A DNA stretch of 64,000 bases. It comes from Microcebus murinus. Lineage: Eukaryota; Chordata; Mammalia; Primates; Cheirogaleidae. Under the pieces are notes generated by a model. That model was not told the origin of the DNA, searched no databases, and was given only the letters and a program-made list of their open reading frames with translations. Made by a program: the position numbers and the translations under genes. This document shows positions 24,553 to 35,352 of the stretch, piece after piece (the stretch's first letter is position 1; the number at the start of each line of letters is the position of its first letter). Where the stretch lies: positions 21,044,501 through 21,108,500 of the forward strand of contig NC_134112.1 in assembly GCF_040939455.1 (NCBI RefSeq), given 5' to 3'.

Positions 24553-24673
24553 GTTTTATCGATTTCATTGTGGAACCTACCTTCACCGTGCTCACGGACA
24601 TGACCGAAAAGATCGTGAGTCCGTTAATCGATGAAACCTCCCAGACTGGCGGGGCAGGACAGAGGCGTTCCAG
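24553..24673 (+). CDS. PDE1C: PDE1C exon E: GFIDFIVEPTF, end of catalytic core
   Basis: The acceptor is 'gctgtttctttttag' and the donor is gtcagt. The exon is 121 nt: two bases finishing Gly, 39 codons, and two bases of a Ser codon. It encodes FIDFIVEPTFTVLTDMTEK, then IVSPLIDETSQTGGAGQRRS. The Phe at 24555-24557 corresponds to the hydrophobic-clamp residue that sandwiches the purine ring in class I phosphodiesterases (by homology). The GGAGQRRS end is the start of a flexible linker. Confidence 0.97.
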
Positions 24674-25154
24674 GTCAGTGGAGAAGCTTGAGGCCTGGGG
24701 GTGAGGTTGGCCTGGGCGCGGGGATGGAATTCTTTTGTGGGAGGTGGGGGTGGTATTTCATAATGATGTTTGCCTGACCTCCTTCTCATGACAGTCTGTC
24801 TGCCCCTTGCCTTCCCCCGGAGGACATAGAGTTGTACTCTGTTCTCTCCAGCTGACCTGAAAGGGGGTGACTGAATCCTGACCAGCAAGTACCTGGGGCC
24901 AGCCTCCCCCACACCCCATTCTCTCCTGGCCTTTGCTTGTGGCAGCACCAGTCACTGCACTTTTACCTGCTGTGCCCAGAGAATCCTTGCTTCTAATACT
25001 CCAAAAAGACAGGACCACTGATCAGGGTTCTTACGAGAAATGAAACTGACTTTCTTTCGGTTTCTAGGTTTGACAAGAGAATGAAGTAGAGAGAAAAGAC
25101 TGAAAGTTTGAACCCACCTTCTGCCACCACATCACTATATCAAGGACAGATTAG

Positions 25155-25385
25155 TAGTCGAAGAACACAGGCTCTGAAGTCCGGTTGCCAGGGTTAAAAA
25201 TCCTGACCCTGTCACTATTAGCTGTGCAATATCAGGCAAATTGCCTCGCTTCCCTCATCTGAGCAGATGTGGATTATAACATTTGTGGGTTGCTGGGAAA
25301 GTGAAATAAGTTATTCAATACATGTACACCGCACAGAACAGGGCCTAGCGCAAGGAAGTGCCAGCTACAATAAAGCTAACATTTA
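25155..25385 (+). repeat. MIR SINE, nearly full length
   Basis: Clear MIR order: 'acacaggctctgaagtccgg', 'ctgtcactattagctgtgca', 'caggcaaattgcctcgcttc', 'ctcatctgagcagatgtgga', 'gtgaaataagttattcaata', 'gcacagaacagggcctagcg' and a final 'caataaagctaaca'. Confidence 0.85.
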
Positions 25386-25894
25386 GTCTTAATTAGTCAT
25401 GCTACTACCATTATTACTACCCACCTTCCTCCCCTCCTTGTCCATGCAACACCTTGGGTTTTGTCATACAGGAGAAAGAAGAGAAATGGAATGAATAGGA
25501 CAAAGAGAAGCAAAGAGTAGGAGTGGGTCTCCTGGGATGCCCAGGTCGATTGACCCTCTTGAGGTTGCCAGTGAGGGGGACAAAAGCCCCCTGCCTGAGT
25601 CCCTGTGGCCCCACAGCTCTTCAGTTATGCTGGCTGAAACATGCCCTGTTTGTCTAGTAAGCTTTGATTGTCATTTAGTGAAGTTGCATCCATGTCAGTC
25701 ACTGCTTCAACCACTGGGAGCAGGAGTTATTTCTTTATATTTTTCCAGAAGGATGATATTCACAGTCACCCATGGCTTAAAGCATAATGTATTCACATAA
25801 AGTTAGGTCTTCAGTCTCCCACCATCTCCATGCCATCTGTGCCTCTTTGTCTTCTCTCGGCAACATAAAGAAATCATCACTTGTCCCGGGCCTA

Positions 25895-25943
25895 GGGACC
25901 CTGGGGTCAGGGGGACCCTGAGGTCAGAGGGACCCTGAGTGCA
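25895..25943 (+). repeat. short GC-rich minisatellite (about 17 bp x 3)
   Basis: Three imperfect units of the form gggaccctgaggtcag(a) lie head to tail. Confidence 0.9.
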
Positions 25944-26353
25944 GGGGACTGGTAGGGCTGGAGAGAAAGAGGATCAAGTTTCTGGGTAACTTGGGAAAAT
26001 GGTCAGTGTTGAAGCAGGTGGTTGAACTGTTGAATCAAGTAGAAATTCAAGTTCAGATTAGTCAATTTCAGAGACTAGAACAGGGAAAATTTGCATGAGG
26101 GGATTCTGGTTATTGGAAAAAAAGAAGCAGCCAATTAGCACAGAAGATACATGCGGAATACTGAGATTCTGAAGGGTGCAATGTTGATACTTTCCTGCTG
26201 AAAATACAGAATTCCCCTCCTGTTATCTACGGAAAATAGGATAATTTCACAGCGGTAACTCAATGCGTGCTAACCACTCCTCTCCTGGCCTTGCTGCTTG
26301 GCAGATATATTCAACACTAACTGTCCTCTTTGGTATGATTTTCTGTCTTCCAG

Positions 26354-26529
26354 TTTGAACAGCATCAGCTCATCAGATGCAAAGCGCTCAGGTGTCAAGA
26401 GCTCTGGGTCAGAGGGAAGTGCGCCAATCAACAATTCCGTCATCCCAGTTGACTATAAGAGCTTTAAAGCCACTTGGACCGAGGTGGTGCACATCAATCG
26501 GGAGAGATGGAGGGCCAAGGTGCCCAAAG
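26354..26529 (+). CDS. PDE1C: PDE1C exon F: Ser-rich linker and WTEVVHINRERW
   Basis: The acceptor is 'gttttctgtcttccag'-like and the donor is gtaaca. The exon is 176 nt: one base completing Ser, 58 codons, and one base of a Glu codon. It encodes LNSISSSDAKRSGVKSSGSE, a Ser-rich linker with potential phosphorylation sites, then GSAPINNSVIPVDYKSFKAT and WTEVVHINRERWRAKVPK. The final helix closes the conserved PDE1 core. The frame is also open on both sides of the exon (26298-26630), so retention of the following intron would append 33 codons; see findings. Confidence 0.97.
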
Positions 26530-27014
26530 GTAACATCTTCCAGGAGACCTGCCCAAACCAATACAGCAATACAGCAGCTACTCATAAAACAAGGGATTGC
26601 CGTCCCTGCTTTATAGGTGTTGCAAATTAAACACAATCACTCAGGATGCAGATTCAAATACTAGGATCTACCGTTTTTTGATCTTAGTTGTATTTAACAC
26701 TCAATGCCTGATGAAATGTGGCTGACCTCCAAGCCTCCAGACATCTCGCCCTTTTGCTCTGTGACTACACTCCTTTTTCTGATATGAAGACTCTGCAGGA
26801 GATGGTTGTTGGCTGTTTCTTGGTTTCTGCTAGACCATCCTGTCATTCTCATTTCATGTCATGTGGCACAACTGTGAGGCTTTTATTTCTTCTTTTACTT
26901 AAGTGAAGCCCAGCCAAAGGCCACCTTGCCTTAGCCATTATGTTGGGATATAAGGAGATTTAATTTTCTTACACGCATTATTATCTTCCTCTTATATTCA
27001 CAGTATTTCTTCAC

Positions 27015-27321
27015 TTTTTTTTTTTTTGAGACAGAGTCTTACTCTGTTTCCTAGGCTAGGGTGTTGTAGCATTAGCCTAGCTCACAGCAACCTCAAACTC
27101 CTGGGCTCAAGTGATCCTCCTGCCTCAGCCTCCCAAGTAGCTGGGACTACAGGTGCCCACCACTACACCTAGCTAATTTTTTCTATTTTTAGTAGAGATA
27201 GGGTCCCACTCTTGCTCAGGCTGGTCTCGAACTCCTGACCTCCAGTGATCCTCATGCCTTGGCCTCCCAGAGTGCTAAGATTACAGGCGTGGATTACAGG
27301 TGTGAGCCACGGCACCTAGCC
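27015..27321 (-). mobile_element. Alu (full-length dimer), minus strand
   Basis: A T-run, 'gagacagagtcttactctgt', 'cagcctcccaagtagctggg', 'agtagagatagggtcccact' and an end at 'gagccacggcacctagcc'. The middle linker is short, unlike the copies at 44 and 59 kb, so it is an older subtype. A 13-bp tandem duplication sits near its head (27279-27304). No convincing target duplication was seen. Confidence 0.92.
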
Positions 27322-27723
27322 TTCTTTCATTCATTGCTCAGACTATAGAACTGCTCTTCCGAGATGATAGTAACTTGTGAGTAAACAGAAATTCCCTGAA
27401 GCAAACATCATCAAAACTCAGACCAGACAAGTTGTAGCTTTTGGTACTATCAACAAAAAAAGATGGAGACCTGTGTGTTTTTGGAAGCTTAAATTCATTT
27501 GTTCATACATGCATTTGTGCTTATTGAACACATACTACATGATGATACTGCGGTCTAGCTAGAGATGCACTGTGTGCCCAGGTAGCACAGCCCTGAAATA
27601 AGGGGTCTAAAGCTGTGACACCTGATTCCAGGGAGGGACATACAGAGGGGTGGGTCTGGGGCCTCAGTGAGGAGACCGATCCCAGTGGGCTTTGCGGAGG
27701 TGAGCCTTCAACAATAGTTGGTT

Positions 27724-27792
27724 CAGTAGAGACAGGGTCTCCCTCTTGCTCAGGCTGGTCTCAAACTGAAAACACAGGAGTTTGAGGTTGCT
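27724..27792. repeat. two small Alu scraps in opposite orientation
   Basis: 27724-27766 reads 'cagtagagacagggtctccc' through 'caggctggtctcaaact' (minus-strand Alu). 27775-27792 reads 'caggagtttgaggttgct' (plus-strand Alu). They are separated by 8 nt. Confidence 0.65.
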
Positions 27793-28979
27793 AGCATCTC
27801 TCATGTGCCTTCTGTGTGCCAGGCTCTGCCCAGTGCCAAGGGTGCAGAGATGAGTAACAGACATCCTTGTCCTCAAAGCTCACCATCTTGTGGCAGGGGA
27901 AGGGAAGGGACATTGCTATAGCATTACATTCAGAGGAAGAATGAGAGTTCAGTCAAGGCCTTGCACCTGTCACCAGCACCTACCAGCCGGAGTCCTGGAC
28001 TCTCACAATAGGCAGAAAGGGTTCTCTGCCAGAACACAACCTCCCACAGCTTCATCCTCCCAGTGGCAGCGCACCAGGTGAGAAGAAGGGCAGGTACGCT
28101 AGGGAAGAGCATGTTCTAGTGGTCTTGGGTCCCATACATTGGGGTGTAGGAGAGAAGCAGCCTCACTGTTGGAATTATTCAAAGGCCAAGCACTGTGACT
28201 TGCCCACAGGATCCTGTCCATGTGACTGCTCATTTCGGGTGAGGCAAAGGATTTATGTTTATGGTGCTTCGGGGCATAATCAGACCCTTATCCTTTCAGG
28301 ACAGACGTTGTACCCTGAGCTATGGAGAGAGCCAGCGCCTCTCCACATTCTAAGTGTACCTTCTCCCAGTCCATTCAAATGCTTTAAACATTTAAATCCT
28401 CCCCATTGGCAGACGTTGCAAGCAGAGATGGCAGCTACTGCATCATCTCAAAAGAAGCACTCCCTTGTAATCAATTATGCTCATTACACTCGAAAATCCA
28501 ATTCCTGACAACATGCAATTTAAAGAGGTACTTCAGAATAATTTGTTTGCAATTATCTGGGTTACTAAAATTACCTTCTGAAACTAATCACTGGGGGAAA
28601 CATTAGATGGTTTCTTTTCTAGGGCAAAACTGGCCCTTAAAAACAAAGACAGGTAAATAAACAGCTAATAATTTTTAAATGTATTAGGTATACAGATAAA
28701 GATACTGTATGCTTAAGCTATTTTGGAAGCATAAAAGGAGTTGCCCCTAACACTGCTCAGGGATTTGGGAAGGTATTGTGTGGCAGAACTTGAAGGACAG
28801 CTGGGGTTAAGACCTGAAGGAGTATTGCATTTAGAAATGGGAAAAAAGGAGAAAGGGGGTGGACCAAGGCGTGGCACCTGGGTTATGGATATTTTTGGGA
28901 GGACAATTTGGTTATAAATGCAAATTTCAGTTAGTGGGGGAAAGGGAGAATTGAATCCTGACCTGCAAGGTGTTCTTTG

Positions 28980-29125
28980 GCAAACTCAGATAGGTTCTTT
29001 GAGACATTTTGGAGATGATGATGCATATCACAGAGTTGATCCGAGTAACAGAAATTATACATATAAAGCACTGAGAACAGAGACTGCACATGGCTAGAGC
29101 CTAATAAATGGTAGCGGTTATTTAT
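28980..29125 (+). repeat. MIR SINE, 3' part
   Basis: It keeps 'tttgagacattttggagatg', 'ataaagcactgagaacagag' and 'gagcctaataaatggtagcg', in the order of the MIR 3' half. Confidence 0.5.
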
Positions 29126-29589
29126 GCAAATTGGAAAAGAAGATTAGAGGTTTGCATGCAAAGTTAAGAAGCTGGTGGTAAAAATACCAACCTATACCTA
29201 ATATCTTATAACATTCTCAGCCTCCCAGTGATGCTGTTGACCTGTTGCCCATTGCTAATAAGAAATCCAGTCTATATGTGTTTTCTATTGGTCTGCACTG
29301 GATTCTCCCAGGCTATTTTGCTTATTACTCTTTTTTTCCAGAACACCCTGATTTCAAGAAAAGTGGAACATGGGGTGCTTGAACATGTATTGTTATTAAA
29401 CTGATCAGAAATGGTTTTCTTGTCCAACCTGATTTACAAAGATAGGCCAGAATCCATAGTTATTAAGAAAGATTAAATCAGTCTTTGTTTATAGTTCTTA
29501 GAGCTAAAAATCATTATTCTCAACCAACTGTGCATGAGTATAACAATTTGCAACTCTGATCAAGATTGATTAATTTCCATTCAGCATTT

Positions 29590-30540
29590 AGTAGTTTTTT
29601 AACATTTATTTTCTGGTATAATAATAACATGTTTAGATTACAAATATACATAAAAATATATATACAAAAGAAAATAAAAACTATGCATGACCTCTCTAGC
29701 CATATATAACTATTGTTAAAATTTGATGTAATTTCTTTTTAATTTGCTTTACTATGCCTATGTATAAGTAAAACTTTTCCCTGTAAATTGGGATCATAAT
29801 ATAATATTGTCTTGTATTCTGCTTTTCCATTTCCATCTTGAGTATTTTATGCTGATACTGACTATTCTGATTTAATGGCTACGTTGTATAGAATACCATA
29901 GTTGAACCTTCTTCTGTAACTGAGTGTTTAGGTTTCCAGCTCTTTGTTGTTCCATATAATGTTATGAACGTGCAAGTTCAAAAAGTCTTTGAGCCTACTT
30001 CTGATTATTTATCTAGGATAAATTCCTAGATATGGCATTCCTTTGTCAAAGCAGATGATAATTTTAAAGCCTTTGATATGTATATTCAAATTTCTCTCAA
30101 GACATTTTTTTTACCAGTTTTCTCTCCTAGTTAGAAGTATAGCAGAGTGTCTATTTCTCTACATTATTCCCTTTTCATTTTTCCCATTAGATTGTTTAAA
30201 TTCTTATTATTGATTCATGATAATTCTTTATAAATTGAAGTGATAATTCTTCACAGTTGTCAAAATATCTTGCATTTTCTACCCCACTCCAGTTTGTTGT
30301 ATGCCTTTAACTTTGCTTATGGTCTTTTTATACACTTCCTATTTTTATTTTACTAGAAATTGTCTTTATGTTTTTTGAGTTACAAGCCTCTGTAAATGTA
30401 AACATGAAATAGTATATAGTGATATACCTTTGCAAATGCTGAGAAATTTAGTGAATTTTTACTCACTTCATCATTACTAATTGTTCTTTTATAATCAACA
30501 TATCCTTGAAATTTTTTAAAATATTTGCATCATTTTAAGT
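29590..30540. repeat. decayed old LINE (L1ME-like) segment
   Basis: The AT-rich sequence contains 'attctgcttttccatttcca', 'ggctacgttgtatagaatac', 'ggataaattcctagatatgg' and 'ctttgtcaaag'. These blocks recur in old L1 3' regions and in the segment at 62930-63440. Borders and orientation are uncertain. Confidence 0.5.
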
Positions 30541-30668
30541 CCAGTTTAACAGTAATTACTTTTCTCTAACATTAAGCTTTCCTAGTTTCATTGCACATGT
30601 TAACATATTTTACTCATTTTTGAGTTTTTAATATTGATTGATTTTTACTGTCAGCTGGAGCACTTCTT

Positions 30669-30837
30669 TTTTTTTTTTTTTTAAGAGATAAGGTCTCACT
30701 CGGTCACCCAGACTGTCAGACTGGTGTGCAGCTGCACAATTATAGCTCACCACAGCCTCGAATTCTTGGGCTCAAGCAATCCTCCTACTCCAGCCTCCTG
30801 AGTAGCTGGGACTACGGGCATGAGCCAGCATGCCTTG
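30669..30837 (-). mobile_element. Alu monomer (FLAM/FRAM type) with 15-bp target duplication
   Basis: A T-run, 'agagataaggtctcactcgg', 'ccacagcctcgaattcttgg', and 'gagtagctgggactacgggc'. It is flanked by perfect 15-bp direct repeats gctggagcacttctt at 30654-30668 and 30838-30852. Confidence 0.88.
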
Positions 30838-32717
30838 GCTGGAGCACTTCTTTGACTAAAATTTTCAGGACGTTCCTCCTGTGGGAATAGCTTCTGAATT
30901 CTTAAATGTCTAGAAATGCCTTTCTGTTGTTGTTGTATATAATTGAGACGTGACTATTCAAAATTCATGTAGTATTTTGGTTGGCTTTTTCTCAGTCACT
31001 TTCTCTCTCTATTTTTCCTCATTCTCTCTCCCATTCTGTTTCTCTCTCCCTCTGTTTGTAGGTAGTTTAAGTAGACATTTCAGAAAATTATATCAAGACC
31101 ATATTATTTTTAACTAAGAGCCTCTTGTACCAGGAAGACAAATTAAATGAATAAATGAGTGTATTTCTCTGGGACTGTACAGACATTCAGTGTGGGATAG
31201 AACTGTTTCTCCACTGGAAGAAATGTAATTTAGCTGCTTGCTATTGGCCCTTTTCATGAATCTCATCACCACAGATAGTTTACAATGAGACGCCAAGGAA
31301 AGAGAGGTGAACCATGTTGTTTGCTTTCTACTAATCTAGAGGCCTAGGAGTGCAAGGATGCTAAACCTAAGATCTGAAAGGTTAATTCTCTGTGGACATG
31401 CCATCACTGGAACACGTTAGCATGCACACATTAACGGTGTTCTCACCTGATTTTTCTCATTGTAGGCAAATGTCATCTATACTAATAATTTCATCCTCGA
31501 AATATGAGGGAATCTAGTTGTAGTGGAAAAGACCTACCTCTCGTTGATTTATTTATTTTTCTTATTTATGTGCTTGCTGGTGTTTGTCTATGCATTTTGA
31601 GTAGTAGCACTTTGGGTACTGTATGACTGATCACACCAATATCACCTATCTCAGAGACATGAGGCAGACATAGGTGTCCAACAGAGAAGGTGAACACATC
31701 GCAGGGCCACCCCCTGAAACATGATTGCTGCAGAGAAAGGAATCATACAGTGGGGCAGGCTCATATCTAGTTTGAGATACTATTCATTGACTTAAACATT
31801 AATTGCCTGATAGCTACAGTTGAGCAAAACAATATGTGTTTCTGAAATGTATACTCCTCCCTCAGTTTTTTTGTGTGTTTTTTGCTAAATTTCCCCTGGA
31901 AAATTGGTCTGACTCAGTTGTCAAACAAATTTTTATTGCTCAGATAATATTTTATGGTCTATAACACCTTCAGTTTTCATCAAGCTTATTTCCAACTTGG
32001 GGATATTTTGAATATTGAAAGTTTGCCATGGATTCAGTGGGGATTGTGTGAAGGGGTTATAAATTATTTTCTGGAATAGATACCAGATTCTGAGCATGAA
32101 TGAATCCTCCTCCCCCTTGCCTTAGTTTCTCTCTCTGTAGTAAGAACAGTAATCTTTTTCCTCACCTACATTAGCGGTTAAGGAAACTAGGAAATTAACA
32201 TTTGTCAAATGGCTAACTCTTTCAGAATAAGACTTGAGAATTTATATACGTTTTATATTATGCCAACCAAGGTTGCTGAAGATAGAATATGTACAATAGG
32301 GTTACACTGGCAGTTAGAGGAAATCACACTCATGGGGTACATTTCATTTGATCCACAAATATTTCGTCAGTGTATGCTATCGTCCAGTCACTGTGCCACG
32401 CACTGGGAATTCAGGATGGAGATCACATTTGAACCCTGTCCTTGGAGCATTAAGGAAGGATGAGAGGAAGCCTGAGTGAACATTCTAGGGGGCCTTCTGA
32501 GTATGGCCCTGAACCCTCCTGAAGATGCTGTCTCACCATCTTCTGCAAGGCCATTCTTTCACTCTTTGGTTGTCCCTTTCTGTAGAAGTCGTATTACACT
32601 AAACATGCACATACTTATGTTATTTGTAAAGAAATCTTTTCTTACTTTTGCAATGTAAATTATAAATATATCCTGTTTGGAAGAAGAGAGTCATGAAATA
32701 CTGAATAGAGACATTTA

Positions 32718-32850
32718 AAATTTAAATCAGTCATTCTCAACCCTGAATTCATGTTAGAATCACTTGGAAAACATTTAAAACATCCTATTCTTGCCCTTCT
32801 CCCTCCAGAATCTTATTTGATTTGTCTGGAGTGAGGCCAGGGCATTTGGT
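32718..32850. mobile_element. hAT (MER5-like) DNA transposon fragment
   Basis: It begins 'cagtcattctcaaccctgaa', followed by 'ttagaatcacttggaaaaca' and 'tttgtctggagtgaggccag', the 5' half of a common Charlie/MER5-type element. Its far end is replaced by the GGAT microsatellite. Confidence 0.55.
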
Positions 32851-32852
32851 TT

Positions 32853-32904
32853 GGATGGATGGATGGATGGATGGATGGATGGATGGATGGATGGATGGAT
32901 GGAT
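32853..32904. repeat. (GGAT)13 microsatellite
   Basis: Thirteen uninterrupted GGAT units. Confidence 0.98.
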
Positions 32905-33232
32905 CAGTGAATGAAAGGATGGATGAAAACTTCATAATATATTAAGGAGGACACCTTGGGTAAGCAAATGTAAGGGTAGGAAAAGTAGAATAAAGCCAGA
33001 CATCAGAGACATCTACAAAATACATGCCACAAAGCCTTGTGAACATGGGAACCTGGACCAAATTTGGCCTTTGGGCTCTTTAGCAGCTAAAACAAAAGGA
33101 AATGTGATCAGGTGCATAAGCACTCTGGTGTCCATTAGATTACATTAAACGCATTATCTATGACAGCTGGCTTTTTTTCAGGACCAGGACAAGGGAAATA
33201 AAGTGGAGCCCTGATAATAAGGTGTGGGACAT

Positions 33233-33624
33233 TGATGTAGTTTGGATGTTTGTCCCCTCCAAATCTCATGTTGAAATTTGATCTCTAATGTTAGAAGTGG
33301 GGCCAAGTGGGAGGCGTTTGGGTCAGGCGGACAGATCCCTCATGATGGCTTGGTGCCTTCCCACAGTAATGAGTGAGTTCTCACTCTCTTAGTTCTTGCA
33401 AAAGCTGATTGTTTAAAAGAGCTTGGGCACCCCCTCCTCTCTCTCTTGCTCCCCACTCTCATCATATGACACGCCTGCTCCCCCTTCATTACCTGTCATG
33501 AATAGTGACTACCTGAGGCCTATATGCTGGCGCCATGCTTCTTATACAGAACTGAGAGCCAAATAAACCTCTTCTCTTTATAAATTACCCAGTTTCTTAG
33601 AGCAACACAATACTGACTAAGACA
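33233..33624 (+). mobile_element. solo MST-type LTR (ERVL-MaLR), 5-bp target duplication
   Basis: It starts TG ('tgatgtagtttggatgtttg') and ends CA ('tactgactaagaca'). Internal blocks are 'cccctccaaatctcatgttg', 'tcatgatggcttggtgcctt' and 'gccaaataaacctcttctct' (AATAAA signal). It is flanked by gacat at 33228-33232 and 33625-33629. No internal retroviral sequence adjoins it, so this is a solo LTR left by recombination. Confidence 0.9.
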
Positions 33625-33869
33625 GACATGTTTAGCACATGTAGAGGAACATACAGTAATGCTTTTCCAAGTGGAGGTTGCTGGCACAGGCTGGAAGGCC
33701 TTTTGAGTGAATTGAAAGCTAGATGGGGTGAGTCTCTAGAACTTAGGCAGGACTGGTCTCTGTTGGGTGCCTTCTCTGAGGGTTACTCTCTGCAACCCAG
33801 CTCCCCCTTGTTGCCACCAAGGCCCTGCAGGATCTGAACCCCACCTTTCCTTGGTCATTCAAAGAGATC

Positions 33870-34290
33870 ATCTGGCGGCACTAATCCCTTGCCAAATTTC
33901 CTTTAGCCACACTGGCTAACTTATTGTCCTTTAAATTTACCAAGCTCATTCCTGCCTCTTGATCTTTGCATTGTCTAGTTCCTCCGCCTGAAATGCTGTT
34001 TCTTCTGATTATTACACAGCCTGTTCTTCATTGTTCAGGACCTGGTCACATATCACCTTCTCAAGAAAGCCTTCTCTGCTTCCTTCTCTAATGCCATCTC
34101 CCTCCCCTGTGTTCCATCATATTACTCTGCTTAAGTGTTTTGCAAAGCACTTCTCACAATCTGAAATGATCTTACTCATTTGTTTACTTAATTATGGTCT
34201 TTTCCATATGTTTATCTCACTTAGTGCTGTATTCCCAGTACCTGCATCAGTCCTGGACACTATAGCTGCTCGATAAATATGAGTTGGGCA
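33870..34290 (+). repeat. L2 LINE 3' fragment
   Basis: L2 blocks in order: 'cctttagccacactggctaa', 'cattgtctagttcctccgcc' then 'tgaaatgctgtt', 'caagaaagccttctctgctt', 'caatctgaaatgatcttact', and the terminal 'agtgctgtattcccagtacc' with 'gctcgataaatatgagttgg'. Confidence 0.85.
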
Positions 34291-34639
34291 AACTAACCAG
34301 TCTTTACATAAGCACTTGACCTATGCAGTTAGGCTGGGTTTTTGATTAAGCTCAGAGCCAGGCACTTTTATAATCTGCCAAATTGGAAATAATGGTGACA
34401 TCTCATGAAAAGGGAGGACACAGACCAGGCACCTGACCAAACTAAAGGCCACCTCTCATCTTGTGCACAGTTTGAGGACCATGTTTTTTTCATAAGGCTT
34501 AAATATCCTCTTCCTACTTTTAAATTCACAGTGTCCTGAGTGTGTATATTTCTAGTGGTGATGATTGTTTCTGACTTTTTGTTTTGTTATCAGTTATTTA
34601 TGTTTAAACTCTAGGTGTTAAGCAAACCTTCATGAAACT

Positions 34640-34830
34640 CCAATTTCTTCTGTGGCTGTGGGAAACTTTTTGTAATGTCTCTGAGCCTCGATTTTCACAT
34701 TTGTCAAATAGGGTCACAGTAATAGTAGCTGCTCGAAGGTTGTTCTGAGGATGAAAAAAAAATCATCCTTGAACAGCACTTAGCATATTACCTGTCACAG
34801 AGGACACATGCCATGGAAGCTATCGATAAT
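34640..34830 (+). repeat. MIR SINE
   Basis: 'taatgtctctgagcctcgat', 'cacatttgtcaaatagggtc' and 'gaacagcacttagcatatta' follow MIR order. Confidence 0.65.
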
Positions 34831-35121
34831 TATAATATAAATAATACCATTACAATATTCATTTATTATTATCCTTATTTTTATTTTCTCCCTGCCTCCT
34901 CCTCTAACTTATGATTTTCAGAAATGGCATCATCATGAACCTATTTTGTTGGTTTCCTAAATATATTAATACATGCCAGTCTGACTTGAATTAACCAAAA
35001 GTATACCCAAATACTCAATAAACACCTTAGGTCCCCTTAGTGCATTCAGAGAGGTAATTCTCCTAATGGCATGGCCTCTTTTTCTCTTTGCTGCACCTTT
35101 CCTGACCTGCCATGGATGCAG

Positions 35122-35352
35122 AGGAGAAGGCCAAGAAGGAAGCAGAGGAAAAGGCTCGCCTGGCCGCAGAGGAGCAGCAGAAGGAACTGGAAGCCAAAAG
35201 CCAGGCTGAAGAAGGCACATCTGGCAAGGCTGAGAAAAAGACATCTGGAGAAGCTAAGAATCAAGTCAATGGAACGCGCACAAACAAAAGTGACAACCCT
35301 CGCGGGAAAAATCCCAAAGCTGAGAAGTCGGCAGGAGAAAAGCAACAGAATG
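35122..35352 (+). CDS. PDE1C: PDE1C exon G: Lys/Glu/Ala-rich tail
   Basis: The acceptor is 'gacctgccatggatgcag' and the donor is gtgagt. The exon is 231 nt: two bases finishing Glu, 76 codons, and one base of Gly. It encodes EKAKKEAEEKARLAAEEQQK followed by a Lys/Glu-rich stretch with two TSG(K/E)A units. The first 30 residues have a charge pattern suited to a single long helix or coiled coil. The rest is probably disordered. This tail distinguishes PDE1C from its paralogues. An in-frame ATG lies inside the acceptor region (35112-35114), and a stop follows just beyond the donor (35358-35360). Confidence 0.97.

Larger units (their letters stand above)
24674..26353 (+). other. PDE1C: intron between exons E and F (1.7 kb)
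   Basis: It contains a MIR at 25155-25385 and a three-unit minisatellite at 25895-25943. The rest shows nothing I can assign. Confidence 0.85.
26530..35121 (+). other. PDE1C: intron between exons F and G (8.6 kb)
   Basis: Repeats listed separately: an Alu, Alu scraps, a MIR, old LINE material, an Alu monomer, a MER5-like piece, a GGAT microsatellite, an MST LTR, an L2 and a MIR. The 26640-27010, 27900-28970 and 30860-32700 stretches are otherwise unassigned. Traces of an ancient 'tgtgccaggctctgcccagt' type repeat occur at about 27790-27895 and 32350-32465. Confidence 0.8.
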
